A stretch of DNA of 64,000 bases from Nitrosopumilaceae archaeon. GTDB lineage: Archaea > Thermoproteota > Nitrososphaeria > Nitrososphaerales > Nitrosopumilaceae. Within the stretch, counting starts at the first letter, position 1. Each line of letters opens with the position of its first letter. A program made the position numbers and the translations under genes. The stretch covers positions 1 through 64,000 of the forward strand of contig JAJEHG010000045.1 of NCBI GenBank assembly GCA_022823825.1, in the 5' to 3' direction. Under the pieces are notes generated by a model. That model ran no database searches and was not told the origin of the DNA. It saw only the letters and a list, made by a program, of their open reading frames with translations. Below, piece after piece: positions 50,548-61,143 of the stretch.

Positions 50548-52689
50548 GTGAGCAAGATTGTCTTGAAGATCGACGAGATCCCGCAGCAGTACGTCGGCAG
50601 GGGAAAGGCGATAGTTGATCCCAAAGTACTCGAGAGCGCAAACTGGAACACGGGGCAGATCTTGGAGTTGTCCTATAACAAGAAGACTCATGCAATGCTG
50701 TGGCCCGGCCCGCCGGAGGAGTACGGGGCCGGACTGATCAGGGTTGACGGGATTACCCGGCAGAACATAGGGGCCGGAATAGGGGACAGGATATCAGTAA
50801 AGCCCGTGGAGGCCGCGGACGCCGAGCAGATCGTCTTGTCGCCGACTGAAAGGATCCGCGCAGAGGGGCTTGAGGACTACATGGCATACAACTACCTCAA
50901 CCACGTCTTTACGACCGGCGACACGATCACCCTCGGCACCCAACTGGGCGGGAGAATACAGTTCGTAGTCACAAGCACAAGGCCTGCAAAACCCGTGATC
51001 GTTACGGAGGGCACCGCCTTCAAGCTGGGGCCCATGACCAAGGCGGTGGACGCCACGGTCTCCAGAATCACCTACGACGAGCTGGGCGGGCTTAAAGGCG
51101 AGGTTCAGAAGATCCGCGAGATGGTGGAGCTGCCGATGAGGCACCCGGAGCTGTTTGAGAAGATAGGCGTGGAGGCGCCAAAGGGCGTGCTCTTGTACGG
51201 TCCGCCCGGGACCGGCAAGACGTTGCTGGCAAAGGCAGTCGCGGGAGAGACCAACGCCCACTTTATCTCGCTGAGCGGGCCTGAAATCATGGGCAAGTAC
51301 TACGGGGAGAGCGAGGAAAGAATCAGGGAGATATTCAAGCAGGCAGAGGAGAACTCGCCGAGCATAGTATTCATTGATGAGATCGACTCCATCGCGCCAA
51401 AGCGTGACGAGGTGTCCGGGGAGGTGGAAAAAAGGATCGTCTCCCAGCTCCTGACCCTGATGGACGGGATGGAGAGCAGGGGCAAGGTGGTGGTCATTGC
51501 GGCCACGAACAGGCCGGACTCGATTGATCCGGCCCTGAGAAGGCCCGGGCGGCTCGACAGGGAGATCGAGATTGGAATTCCCGACGACGACGGGCGGCTT
51601 GAGATCCTCTCGATCCACACGCGCGGGATGCCGATAGACGAGGGCGTGGATCTGAAGAGGATCTCAAAGATCACGCACGGCTTTGTGGGGGCGGACCTCG
51701 AGGTCCTCTCCAAGGAGGCCGCAATGGGATCCCTGCGAAGGGTCCTGCCCGAGATCGACCTCGACCAGGAGAGGGTCCCCCAGTCACTGCTGCAAAAGAT
51801 CCGGATCACCGAGGAGGACTTTGGGAGCGCGCTAAAGGAGGTGCGACCAAGCGCGCTGCGCGAGGTCCAGGTCCAGGTCCCAAACGTAGGGTGGGACGAC
51901 GTTGGGGGGCTCAAGGCGCTCAAGGAGGAGCTGCGCCAGGCCGTGGAGTGGCCGATCAAGTACAGGGAGGCCTACGAATATGCCGGCGTCGAGGCGCCAA
52001 AGGGGATACTGCTACACGGCCCCCCGGGTACCGGAAAGACCCTGGTTGCCAAGGCGCTGGCAAAGATGACGGACTCTAACTTTATCAGCATAAAGGGGCC
52101 GGAGCTGCTCTCAAAATGGGTCGGGGAGTCCGAGAAGGGCGTGAGGGAGATATTCAGAAAGGCCCGGCAGGCCGCCCCGTGTATAGTGTTCCTTGACGAG
52201 GTGGACGCGCTGGTCCCGCGACGTGGCAGTTCCGGCTCCGACTCGCACGTAACCGAAAACGTGGTGTCCCAGATCCTGACTGAGATTGACGGGCTTGAGG
52301 AGCTGCACAACGTGCTGGTAATCGGAGCCACGAACAGGCTGGACATCGTGGACGAGGCCCTGCTGAGGCCCGGAAGGTTTGACCGCATAATCGAGGTGCC
52401 ACATCCCGACTCCAAGGGGAGGGAGCAGATCCTCAGGATCCACACAAGAAAGAAGCCGCTTGCAGACGACGTCAGCATACAGGAGCTAGTAGAGATGACA
52501 GACGGCTTTAGCGGCGCAGAGCTTGCGGCGGTGGCCAACGACGCGGCAGTCGCCGCATTGGAGAGATACGTTCATGGCAAGCGTGGAAACCTCAAGGAGA
52601 TCAAGATTGCCCAGAAAGATCTGGTCGAGGCGGCCGGCAAGCTCAGGCCGGACAAAGAGGGGGCGCCCGCGACCCGGCCCTCAAAGTGA
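50548..52689 (+). CDS. cdc48: CDC48/VCP-type AAA ATPase
   Basis: Two AAA modules (GPPGTGKTLLAKAVAGE and GPPGTGKTLVAKALAK) with an N-domain; GTG start. Confidence 0.95.
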   Translation: MSKIVLKIDEIPQQYVGRGKAIVDPKVLESANWNTGQILELSYNKKTHAMLWPGPPEEYGAGLIRVDGITRQNIGAGIGDRISVKPVEAADAEQIVLSPTERIRAEGLEDYMAYNYLNHVFTTGDTITLGTQLGGRIQFVVTSTRPAKPVIVTEGTAFKLGPMTKAVDATVSRITYDELGGLKGEVQKIREMVELPMRHPELFEKIGVEAPKGVLLYGPPGTGKTLLAKAVAGETNAHFISLSGPEIMGKYYGESEERIREIFKQAEENSPSIVFIDEIDSIAPKRDEVSGEVEKRIVSQLLTLMDGMESRGKVVVIAATNRPDSIDPALRRPGRLDREIEIGIPDDDGRLEILSIHTRGMPIDEGVDLKRISKITHGFVGADLEVLSKEAAMGSLRRVLPEIDLDQERVPQSLLQKIRITEEDFGSALKEVRPSALREVQVQVPNVGWDDVGGLKALKEELRQAVEWPIKYREAYEYAGVEAPKGILLHGPPGTGKTLVAKALAKMTDSNFISIKGPELLSKWVGESEKGVREIFRKARQAAPCIVFLDEVDALVPRRGSSGSDSHVTENVVSQILTEIDGLEELHNVLVIGATNRLDIVDEALLRPGRFDRIIEVPHPDSKGREQILRIHTRKKPLADDVSIQELVEMTDGFSGAELAAVANDAAVAALERYVHGKRGNLKEIKIAQKDLVEAAGKLRPDKEGAPATRPSK

Positions 52690-52716
52690 CCCTGGCGCCA
52701 AAAAAAAAAAAACCAG

Positions 52717-52760
52717 CCGGCAGACCCGTTGGGCCGACTGCCGGTCACGCCTAGTTTTTT
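52717..52760 (+). terminator. hairpin plus T-tract downstream of cdc48
   Basis: CCGGCAG (52717-52723) pairs with CTGCCGG (52738-52744), followed by a T6 run. Confidence 0.4.
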
Positions 52761-52785
52761 ATTCGGGGACGCGTTGCGGATTCCC

Positions 52786-53025
52786 ATGGGGCTGCTGTAC
52801 TCGAAGCTGTACATCGACTTTGACCCCGGGCAGTGGGAGCAGGTTGCAAACGATCCTGTGTCGTTTAGAACCCGCGCAGAGGGGATTACGCTTGACGTGG
52901 AGGATACGTCACACAAGCCCTACCGTCTCGTGTTCAAGGAGGGTGGCAGGGTTTCCATAATGCGCGTTACAGGCAAGTACCGCATATTGTGGGATGATGG
53001 CGACGCGTCCGTGCAGCGGCAGTAG
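52786..53025 (+). CDS. hypothetical protein
   Basis: MGLLYSKLYIDFDPGQWEQVANDPVSFRTRAEG...; intact ORF. Confidence 0.6.
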   Translation: MGLLYSKLYIDFDPGQWEQVANDPVSFRTRAEGITLDVEDTSHKPYRLVFKEGGRVSIMRVTGKYRILWDDGDASVQRQ

Positions 53026-53251
53026 CAGCGGTGGCGGCAGCGATAGCAATGGATGCTGCATGGGCTGCCGCGACGCGGATCCTGCCCGCCGGGAAAAGCC
53101 TTGCCGCTTCCGGCCCTGATGTCACGATACGCAGTACCGAGAACCGCGCCCTTGGGCGGCCTGCCCGGGTTCGTCCTCGCGCCCTGAGCGCCCCTGTACT
53201 GGAACGCGTCCGGAGCCAGAAAATAAAAGGGGCCCAACTGATGCCCGTGTC

Positions 53252-53488
53252 GTGAGTCTTGAGGATAGAGCCCGCAGTTTGGCCGCGGACTTTGATAACG
53301 CGTCTGCTCAGGATGTCTTGTCGGTACTGGACGGGGTGATCCCGTTGCTTCGGAGCGAACCCGTTGCCGCCTATCTGCAGAAAAAACTGGACGGGCTGAG
53401 AGACGAGGCCGACGAGTCGGAGCGCCGCTCAAAGTGCGCCGCGCTCAGGCCCTACGTGGATTGGTACCTGCAGGGGCTGCAGGAGTGA
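53252..53488 (+). CDS. hypothetical protein
   Basis: GTG-start ORF with helical composition. Confidence 0.5.
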   Translation: MSLEDRARSLAADFDNASAQDVLSVLDGVIPLLRSEPVAAYLQKKLDGLRDEADESERRSKCAALRPYVDWYLQGLQE

Positions 53489-53599
53489 CGCGCTTTATGC
53501 CGCGGGGCGACAAACCCGTCTTTCCGCACATGCTTCTTTGCAGTCACATCCCGGGCGCAGCTCGCACATTGCATGCGCCCCGCCCAGAGCTGCCGCCTG

Positions 53600-54112
53600 T
53601 CAGTCGCCGCCCTCAAACACCCTTATGTTCTGGAGCGCTCGCTCGATCTCGCCCTTGTCCCCCGCCGCCGCCTCCATGTCCCCTACCAGCCTTACAAAGT
53701 ACTCGTATCCGGTATCCTGGGCCTTGGTTATGTCGGATTTGTAGCACGCAAGCGCCTTTTCCATGAACGGCACGTCGTCGGCAAGGCCATCAAGGCCGCC
53801 GTTGCCATTGTCGCGTCTCTCTCCGCCGCTTCCATCGCCAAGACACTCGAGTATCCTGCGCGACACTCCGTCGATCTCAGGTATCGTCTTGGCCGCCTGC
53901 TGTTGCAGAACAGACGCAAACATGGCAGCCGCTCCCTTTAGCTCCGGGCTTTCTGACAGCGTGCGCAGCCTCTTCTTGTAATGGTCTAGTGATTTTAGTA
54001 TGATCCTGTATCCTCCCCCCTCCTTTAGGTATATGCCGCCCAGCCAGATCCTGCCAGCCATGCGCATGGTCCGCCGCGGTGCCGTTAATAGGTTGTTGCG
54101 GCAGTTACGCAT
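53600..54112 (-). CDS. hypothetical protein
   Basis: MRNCRNNLLTAPRRTMRMAGRIWLGGIYLKEGGGYRIILKSLDHYKKRL... Confidence 0.6.
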   Translation of the reverse strand: MRNCRNNLLTAPRRTMRMAGRIWLGGIYLKEGGGYRIILKSLDHYKKRLRTLSESPELKGAAAMFASVLQQQAAKTIPEIDGVSRRILECLGDGSGGERRDNGNGGLDGLADDVPFMEKALACYKSDITKAQDTGYEYFVRLVGDMEAAAGDKGEIERALQNIRVFEGGD

Positions 54113-54269
54113 GATCTGGACGCCAAAGGCCCGCGCCTGCCGCCTCACATCCCCGTATCTTGTGGGCGGGACGCCCGCGTCTGAGCGCATTTCACGCGGC
54201 CTGTTCTGCCGCCCCCTCGCGCCGTCGCCGTAGCCGCCCGCGCACCCCTGCCGCACCCGGTACGTCCGT

Positions 54270-54734
54270 CTAATTTTGCAGTCCGATCGCGCGCTGCATA
54301 TGCCGTATCCTGTAGGCCATCAGCCCGTTCAGTCCAAAAATTACGGCCAGCCCTGCATATGCGAGGGGCTGGCTGTTCTCTATGAGCATGCCCGAGATGC
54401 CCGCCCCCAGCACGCTTGGCAGCAGCGACAGGACGTAGAGCCACCATCCGCAGCATCCAAGCGGCACCAGCGCAAAGAACGAAAAGAACGAGGCTGCAGC
54501 AGACGACGCTGCCACCCCGCCCGTCCCCCCGCCTTGAGCCCCGGCGCCCGTCCCCTCTGCGCTTCCCCCGCGGCCCGGCGCGACCCTGCATCCTGCAAGC
54601 CTCCGCCTCTTCTCTGCAAGGTATGCCTGGAGCCCGGTTCCCGCGCCTATTCCAACCATTATGGCCGGGTTTGTCACCAGGGTCACGTACAGGGCTGACT
54701 CTGCCGGAAGCGACGGGGTTGTTGCAACTACCAC
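54270..54734 (-). CDS. hypothetical membrane protein
   Basis: Several hydrophobic segments; ORF intact. Confidence 0.55.
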   Translation of the reverse strand: MVVATTPSLPAESALYVTLVTNPAIMVGIGAGTGLQAYLAEKRRRLAGCRVAPGRGGSAEGTGAGAQGGGTGGVAASSAAASFFSFFALVPLGCCGWWLYVLSLLPSVLGAGISGMLIENSQPLAYAGLAVIFGLNGLMAYRIRHMQRAIGLQN

Positions 54735-54799
54735 GGCCGCATACGCCAGGACGGCCAGTCCTCCGAACAGGATCGGCCTGACAGGAACAAGAGATCCGG

Positions 54800-55939
54800 C
54801 TATGGCTCATACACCTCGGTATCCGGGTGGAACGCGACCCATTCAAACCAGAATCCGGGGCTAAACGCGAGGCGCTCTATACTGCGCCCCTCAAGGAGGC
54901 CTGCCACTGCCATGCCGTCATAGTCCCAAACGGATCCCGTCTGTACGTCTGTCAGCGTGGCGCCATCGTACTCGAACTCCAGCAGCTGCCCGTCCCATAC
55001 CGGCCTCTCAAACGCCCGTGCATTCCCCTCAAACGTCGATACAATCAGGACGGGCAGGTCACCGACCACGTCGTTTATTGCCCCCGAGTCCTCCGCGTCA
55101 CCCTGCCTGTACGCCTTGTATGTGCCGCCGCTCTCAAATCCCAGTATGACCTCCTTTGGATGCATGGCGCCTGATGCCGCCCCCGCGTCGTCCACCGGGA
55201 ATATTATGCTGTAGTCCGTATAGTATCCGCCGTAGGGATCCACGTTGTATGCGCGCACGTGGCCGGTCTCGGTGGTCAGCACCACGGTGTCCGGATGCAC
55301 CTCCCTCCAGTCGTCCCACCGGATTACGTCAAACGGCACGGTGCCGAGCCTCTGCCCTGCAAGTTCCCCCTTGATGGCTGCTCCCAGGGCCTGGCTCCAG
55401 TACGTCCCTGTCGTCCTGTCATACATCACCAGGTTGCTGTTGTACAGCTTGCCGGACGTCCCAAACTCTACCACCCTGTCTCCAAGCGCCCTCTCAAAGA
55501 CCTGGCTCGTATAGCACAGCGGGCAGTACGTTACGGCGACCGGGATGCCCCCGACCACGTCGTTTACAATCTCGTGCCATACCAGTATGCTAAGCGGATA
55601 AGCCTTTGCCTCCCCCTCGATCTCGAGGCCTATTACGACGTCGGAGCCGGACATGAATTCCGCCTCTTCTGCATGCGCAAACTTCGGATCGTCTATTGAT
55701 GGGATCCCGTCCGGCGGCGGGCCACCGCTGATTATCTTGTCAAGCGGGACCGTGTGCTTTTGGCCGTTTGTTACAGTGACGCTTGAATAATCGGACGAGG
55801 TACTGCCGGATTCAAAGGCCGGCGCCAAGTCGTTCACCGCGGCCTCCGTTGGACCATCCGCGTCATACGCGTAGAGTATGGCTACGCTCAGAATTATTGC
55901 CACGGCTCCGGCCGCGCCGACGGCCATTTTCGGATTCAA
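54800..55939 (-). CDS. DUF3179 domain protein, secreted
   Basis: Signal peptide; GLEIEGEAKAYPLSILVWHEIVNDVVGGIPVAVTYCPLCYTSQVFER. Confidence 0.9.
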   Translation of the reverse strand: MNPKMAVGAAGAVAIILSVAILYAYDADGPTEAAVNDLAPAFESGSTSSDYSSVTVTNGQKHTVPLDKIISGGPPPDGIPSIDDPKFAHAEEAEFMSGSDVVIGLEIEGEAKAYPLSILVWHEIVNDVVGGIPVAVTYCPLCYTSQVFERALGDRVVEFGTSGKLYNSNLVMYDRTTGTYWSQALGAAIKGELAGQRLGTVPFDVIRWDDWREVHPDTVVLTTETGHVRAYNVDPYGGYYTDYSIIFPVDDAGAASGAMHPKEVILGFESGGTYKAYRQGDAEDSGAINDVVGDLPVLIVSTFEGNARAFERPVWDGQLLEFEYDGATLTDVQTGSVWDYDGMAVAGLLEGRSIERLAFSPGFWFEWVAFHPDTEVYEP

Positions 55940-56162
55940 ATCTGATTACAAAAACTCTGTAAAATATTAAAGGATTGTTCCATGTCTGCGTAATGTTCAT
56001 AGCCATTATGGAAATTCCCCCGCACAAGGCACGTCCTGTTTTGATCGCGTATTGGCAACGCTGCCGGCGCGCCAGGACTCTGGAGATGCGATGTTTGGGA
56101 TCGCGGGTATGAAGAAGATGCCAAACCCCCGGTGGCTGGGTGGGGCTCCTGTCACACGACGC

Positions 56163-56405
56163 TTATTCCCTCGCCGACTCGCTCCTGCTGAACAGCGTCA
56201 GCAGCACGCCCGCCATCGTGGCGCCTATTCCGGCCAGCCCGACAAAGATTCCTGTGTTCTTTACGAGCCTGTGCGCCGGCTCGAACTGGCCCGTCTCGAT
56301 TGAATAGAACATACCCAGTCCCGCCGCGAACATAATCATCCCGATTATCATGGTCGCGGCCGAGTTCTTCACGCCTTGTGTGGGTGCCGCTGCTATTAAT
56401 CTCAT
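56163..56405 (-). CDS. small membrane protein
   Basis: MRLIAAAPTQGVKNSAATMIIGMIMFAAGLGMFYSIETG... Confidence 0.6.
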   Translation of the reverse strand: MRLIAAAPTQGVKNSAATMIIGMIMFAAGLGMFYSIETGQFEPAHRLVKNTGIFVGLAGIGATMAGVLLTLFSRSESARE

Positions 56406-56658
56406 GGGCGCATGCGCGCGGCCCGCTGTTGTTGCTGCCGTCGCCTGCCGCTGCTTCTCCGGGCGCGCACGCCTGCGGTACGAACAGCCTCCTTGTGCCT
56501 GCCCTGCCCACATTGATTAGCCCCTTCACGCCCGCGTCCCCCCCCCTTCCCGGACGTACGGAGATGAGGAGTGCTTGCATCGATACCAAAACCAGACCGG
56601 GCATGGGACCGACGCCGCATGATTTAGCTTATATGTCCCTCGGGTTTTTTCTCTGCTA

Positions 56659-57036
56659 ATGGCATCTGCCACGGTCGACCTTATTGGCGTTGTACAGAAA
56701 ATACTGGATCTTGATTCCAAGATGAGATTTGCGGCGATAATCAACCTGCAGGGAAAGATACGGGAAGCCATAATGAAGACGGGAAAGACCAGCCTCAAGT
56801 CGCAAAAGGAAGAGGAGCACTTTTGCCAGCAGGTGGCCCAGAGAAGGAAGATGCGAAAGGAGTTTGACCGGTCGCTTGGCAAGGTGACGTACGTGCACGT
56901 TGAGCGCGAAAAGGTCTCCCAGATGGTCGTGTATACAAGCCGAAACACAATCTATTTTACGATTGAGCGCGACATGCCAATCCAAAAGAAGATACGGATC
57001 GTCGAAAAGGTGAAAAAGATTACGAGCACCATCTGA
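56659..57036 (+). CDS. roadblock-like/DUF6659-type hypothetical protein
   Basis: VQKILDLDSKMRFAAIINLQGKIREAIMK... Confidence 0.6.
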   Translation: MASATVDLIGVVQKILDLDSKMRFAAIINLQGKIREAIMKTGKTSLKSQKEEEHFCQQVAQRRKMRKEFDRSLGKVTYVHVEREKVSQMVVYTSRNTIYFTIERDMPIQKKIRIVEKVKKITSTI

Positions 57037-57153
57037 TCATTGGCGTCCTATTCTAAGTATTTTCGTGAACTGACGACGCGTCTGTTCTGGTAACCATCGC
57101 CTGCCCCGTCCGTCTTGAAAAACGATATAACGGGCACCGGCGCCTGCCGCACC

Positions 57154-57432
57154 ATGAAAGTCCTGGTGGATGAACACTCTGACGGATTGGATGAGAGGCT
57201 CTGCGAGAAGGGGTTCGAGGCGCAAAGCGTCAAGAAGCTCATAAGCAAGGGCATGGCTCTCAAGTCTGATTTCTCCGTACTAAAGTACGCAGAGTCTCAC
57301 AAGATGGTACTAGTAACAAAGGACAAGGAGAACATATCGGGGTGCCGGGAAAACGGAATCCGGTGCGTGGCACTGGACGACGACGTGCTCTTCAAATATG
57401 TAGTCTCCGAGCTTGAGTGCCTCGGCAAGTGA
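57154..57432 (+). CDS. DUF5615/PIN-like protein
   Basis: MKVLVDEHSDGLDERLCEKGFEAQSV...VLVTKDKENISGC. Confidence 0.65.
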   Translation: MKVLVDEHSDGLDERLCEKGFEAQSVKKLISKGMALKSDFSVLKYAESHKMVLVTKDKENISGCRENGIRCVALDDDVLFKYVVSELECLGK

Positions 57433-57462
57433 CCGTGTGTGCGCTAACGCACCGTGCACTCG

Positions 57463-57981
57463 TCAGCGCCCCGGAGCCCCGCCCCGCCCGTTCCCCGCGT
57501 CGTCCGGATCCCTGAGCAGGTTTTTTCGGACCAGGATCGGGATCTTGTAGAGTGACGCCAGGGCTATCGCGTCCGACGCGCGGTAGTTTTTCAGGACGAT
57601 GTCCTTTCTGCCCGTAAGATACAGGTTCGCTCGCAGGACGCTGCCGCTCTGGTACACCTTGACCTTTACTAGCACAATCTCGTTCTCCTCGCATATGTCC
57701 GATATCATGCTGTACACCGAGGGAATCTGGATCGGCGCCGCGTCGGCGTCTGACATGCACACGATATGCTTTACCACCTCGCCTGAAAAGGCCCTGACGT
57801 GGAACTCTTTCCCGTCGTCTGAGCGCAGGACCGCCAGCCCCTCCATCCCGTAGGGGTCAAGGAACCCCACCGTCTCGATTCTGGCAGACTGGTAGTCCGG
57901 CTCCTGCTCCTCGGCGATGTCCACGACGCTACGGGGCGTTGCAGTGCTTATAAAGATACAAAGGGGCCGCGCATACGGCAC
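57463..57981 (-). CDS. bifunctional nuclease (BFN/DUF151) domain protein
   Basis: RASDAIALASLYKIPILVRKNLL and upstream BFN pattern. Confidence 0.85.
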   Translation of the reverse strand: MPYARPLCIFISTATPRSVVDIAEEQEPDYQSARIETVGFLDPYGMEGLAVLRSDDGKEFHVRAFSGEVVKHIVCMSDADAAPIQIPSVYSMISDICEENEIVLVKVKVYQSGSVLRANLYLTGRKDIVLKNYRASDAIALASLYKIPILVRKNLLRDPDDAGNGRGGAPGR

Positions 57982-58038
57982 CTGCTGCGATCCAACTCAC
58001 CGGCCATGCGCATTTATTTAACGGCCGATCGCAGCTGA

Positions 58039-59862
58039 TTGAACATGTCCTCAGAGCACCAGCGCTCACTAAAGTACATCCGGGCAAAATACGTCCGGGA
58101 ATACATGCGCAAGGACTTTACCATAATGCGCGTGTGGGACAGCACCCGGAGCGCGGCGCAGAGGATGAGCGACAACAACACCGACACCGTTATCGTGACG
58201 GACGTCCGCGCGCGCCCGGTCGGCATAGTAACGGACGTGGACATACTTGAGACCGTCAGCAACCCGGAGGTGAACGTGGAGAAGACCAGGCTTGACCAGA
58301 TAATGAGCTCGCCTATGATCACCACCACCGAAAAGGTCACGCTTGCAGACGCCGCCGTCCAGATGAAGAACGAGGGCATCCACAAGCTTCCGGTAATATC
58401 CAACAACGCCGTGGTCGGGGTGATACGGCAGACCTCCATCTCGACCGCGATAAAGGAGGCAGTCGGCAGCCCCCCGCGCCTGCTAAGCCCGCCCGTCAGG
58501 GCGGTGCTCGGAAACTTGGGATTCGTGCTCCAGTTTGCAGGCGTGCTGCTGTTCGTGCCCGCGATCGTGGCCACCATACTTGAGGACACCACGACTGCCA
58601 CCGGCATCTACCTCAGCACGGTGCTGCTCCTGGCGACGGGATTTGCCCTCAACTCCTACGGCGAAAAGGCCGGGCTCAACATGCGGCAGGCGTCCATACT
58701 GGTCTTTTCAAGCCTGTTTCTCATGTCTTTGTTCGGCTCCATCCCGTACTTTTACGTCATGCCAGAGGACATGCCCCCCGGGGAAGCCTTTGCAAACTCG
58801 TTCTTCTCGAGCGCCGCGGGCTTCACCACGGGCGGCCTGTCTCTGTTTGACACGCCGGAGGATCTGGGGCACAGTTTTACCTTCTTCCGGAGCTATACGC
58901 AGCTCGTGGGCGGCATGAGTTTCATATACCTCGTAATTACCGCGTTCTACTCGGAGGCCCACCTAAAGTCAATGCGCGGCTTTATCACCGGAAGGGCGCT
59001 CCACCTCAAGGAGCTCTTCCTGTCGATTACGGTGATATTCCTGCTGTACATCACGACGCTTGCCCTGCTGCTGTTCGTGCTGGGCAAGCGCGACCTGCTT
59101 GACAACTTTTCGCTGTCCATGAGCACCCTTGCGACTGGGGGGTTCCTTCCCTCCTCGACCATACTTGACGACCTGGTGTGGTACGACTACACGCTGCTGA
59201 TAATAGCGATGATAATGGGGGCGCTCCCGTTCACGTTCCACTACAGCTTTGTAAGCAAAAGGTTCCGGGTCCGAAAGCTGGGCCGCGAGGTGGTGGCATA
59301 CTTTGCAATACTCGGCACCGGCGTCGCCATATTCATCGCGATAAGCGGCACGGACTTTCTACCCGCGACGTTCTATGCGGTCTCGGCCAGCACGACTGCT
59401 GGGCTGCAGCATGAGGACATATCCGGGCTCAACGGGGCCGCGTACGGGGTGCTGGTGGTGCTGATGTTCGCCGGCGGCTGCGGGTTCTCCACCGCGGGGG
59501 GCATGAAGATATTCCGGCTCCTGGCCCTCCGCAACCTCTTGAACTTTTTGCGCTCCTCTGCCCGCAAGGCGATGGCGCCAGAGGCCAAAAAGGAGGTGGT
59601 AAGCACGCTGATCATCGTTGCGCTGTTTCCGATAATTGCGGCGGCGGCCGGCGCCCACCTCGCGTCGGTCACGGGAGCCCCGTATACGGAGTCGTTCTTT
59701 GAGGCCAGCGGTGTGATTACCACGGGCGGACTCTCGGCAGGGGTGATAGACTTTGAGACGGATCCGGCCACCAAGATGATGCTCGGCTTTCTCATGATAT
59801 TTGGGCGCCTTGAGATAATTGCCATAATCTACATATTTCTGCCGAGACTGGGGCCGTCGTAG
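58039..59862 (+). CDS. TrkH-type potassium transporter with N-terminal CBS pair
   Basis: CBS repeats (VIVTDVRARPVGIVTDVDILE; GIHKLPVISNNAVVGVIRQTSI) then TrkH TM/P-loops (SSAAGFTTGGLS; TLATGGFLPSS; ASTTAGLQ; SGVITTGGLS). Confidence 0.93.
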   Translation: MNMSSEHQRSLKYIRAKYVREYMRKDFTIMRVWDSTRSAAQRMSDNNTDTVIVTDVRARPVGIVTDVDILETVSNPEVNVEKTRLDQIMSSPMITTTEKVTLADAAVQMKNEGIHKLPVISNNAVVGVIRQTSISTAIKEAVGSPPRLLSPPVRAVLGNLGFVLQFAGVLLFVPAIVATILEDTTTATGIYLSTVLLLATGFALNSYGEKAGLNMRQASILVFSSLFLMSLFGSIPYFYVMPEDMPPGEAFANSFFSSAAGFTTGGLSLFDTPEDLGHSFTFFRSYTQLVGGMSFIYLVITAFYSEAHLKSMRGFITGRALHLKELFLSITVIFLLYITTLALLLFVLGKRDLLDNFSLSMSTLATGGFLPSSTILDDLVWYDYTLLIIAMIMGALPFTFHYSFVSKRFRVRKLGREVVAYFAILGTGVAIFIAISGTDFLPATFYAVSASTTAGLQHEDISGLNGAAYGVLVVLMFAGGCGFSTAGGMKIFRLLALRNLLNFLRSSARKAMAPEAKKEVVSTLIIVALFPIIAAAAGAHLASVTGAPYTESFFEASGVITTGGLSAGVIDFETDPATKMMLGFLMIFGRLEIIAIIYIFLPRLGPS

Positions 59863-60011
59863 CACGCCTCACCCCCATGTACGTCTGCGCCCCGGCGACT
59901 CCCTTGCTGCACCGTCCTTCTCCCTGCCATCCCTCTTTCTCCCCTCTCCCTCTTGTGTACGGGCCGCTGCCCATACGGCCGGCGCACGCCGCGCCGGAAA
60001 CTGCAAACCGC

Positions 60012-60917
60012 ATGGAATTTAATCGAGATGCGCCCCCTTTGCCCATGGAAGGGGCAGGGGACGCGCGCGCAGAAAATGGCGGCAGCCGCCGCCGCGCGGC
60101 AGCCGGAACGCGCCTGGTCGCGGCCGGCTTTGTAATGATGGCCGCCCTGTTTCTCATATATGGCAGGTACCAGGATCCTGCCAGCCTCACTCCTGACGCC
60201 ATACACGTGGTGCAGAGGCTTGCATACGGGTTCTACGTTGCCCTGCTGGCCTCGCTGGGGGCGGTCGCGTACGGGATGTACCGCTACCACGCGTCAAAGG
60301 TGGAGGAATGGCGCGCGGGAATGCGTGATCTGGGCTCCGTCATTGCAATGCACACGTGGAACAGGAGGTCCCGGAGGATATTCGTATCCGTCTTTGTCGG
60401 ATACGGGCTGTTCTTCTCCCTGGCATCGGGCACCCTGGTGTACCAGCCGGGCATCAACTTTGCCACGCATTACGGCGCCGAGATACCGTCCGGGTTCGTC
60501 TCGCCGTGCTGCGACGCGCCGGGTTACATGCCAAAGATAATCGTATACCTGACTGAGACCGTGGGGCTGCAGGTGGTGCCAGTCAACGTCGTGCTGCAGG
60601 CCGTGGTGTCGTATTTGGTGGGGCTCAACGCGTCTGTTGCGGCCGGGGCGTACTCCGTATCAAGGAAGCGCCGCGGGCTTGGGACCGTCGGGGCCGCCAC
60701 CGGACTGTTCGTCGCGTGCCCGACGTGCGCGGGCACGTTTCTATCTCTGTTTGTGGGCACTGCAGGCGGCATCGCGGCGTCCGCGGCGCTCGTGCAGGTG
60801 CAGACCCTGCTGATAGCCGTGTGCATACCTGTACTGCTGGCCACGCCGTACCTGATGGCAAGACGCCTGAGGGACGCGGCCGACGGGGGCCAGTGCAGGA
60901 TCGACTGCGCGGACTGA
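60012..60917 (+). CDS. multi-pass membrane protein
   Basis: About six hydrophobic segments; Cys-containing FVACPTCAGTFLSLF. Confidence 0.75.
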   Translation: MEFNRDAPPLPMEGAGDARAENGGSRRRAAAGTRLVAAGFVMMAALFLIYGRYQDPASLTPDAIHVVQRLAYGFYVALLASLGAVAYGMYRYHASKVEEWRAGMRDLGSVIAMHTWNRRSRRIFVSVFVGYGLFFSLASGTLVYQPGINFATHYGAEIPSGFVSPCCDAPGYMPKIIVYLTETVGLQVVPVNVVLQAVVSYLVGLNASVAAGAYSVSRKRRGLGTVGAATGLFVACPTCAGTFLSLFVGTAGGIAASAALVQVQTLLIAVCIPVLLATPYLMARRLRDAADGGQCRIDCAD

Positions 60918-61143
60918 CCCCGCGAAGCGCCTACCCCCGTACGTATGCGGCCCTGCCATGCGAACCTGCTTTGTGAGGGGCATCCCCCGTGCATGGGGCC
61001 GGCGGCGTGACGTGCGCCGCGATAGGCTGTCCGTTCAACAACTGCACTGCCTTCGTCTCCGCCCCCCACCTTCCATCTGCCCATACGAATCCAGTCCGCC
61101 CCGATCATACAGGCTTTAAAGCGCCGATACCGGACGCCTTGCA

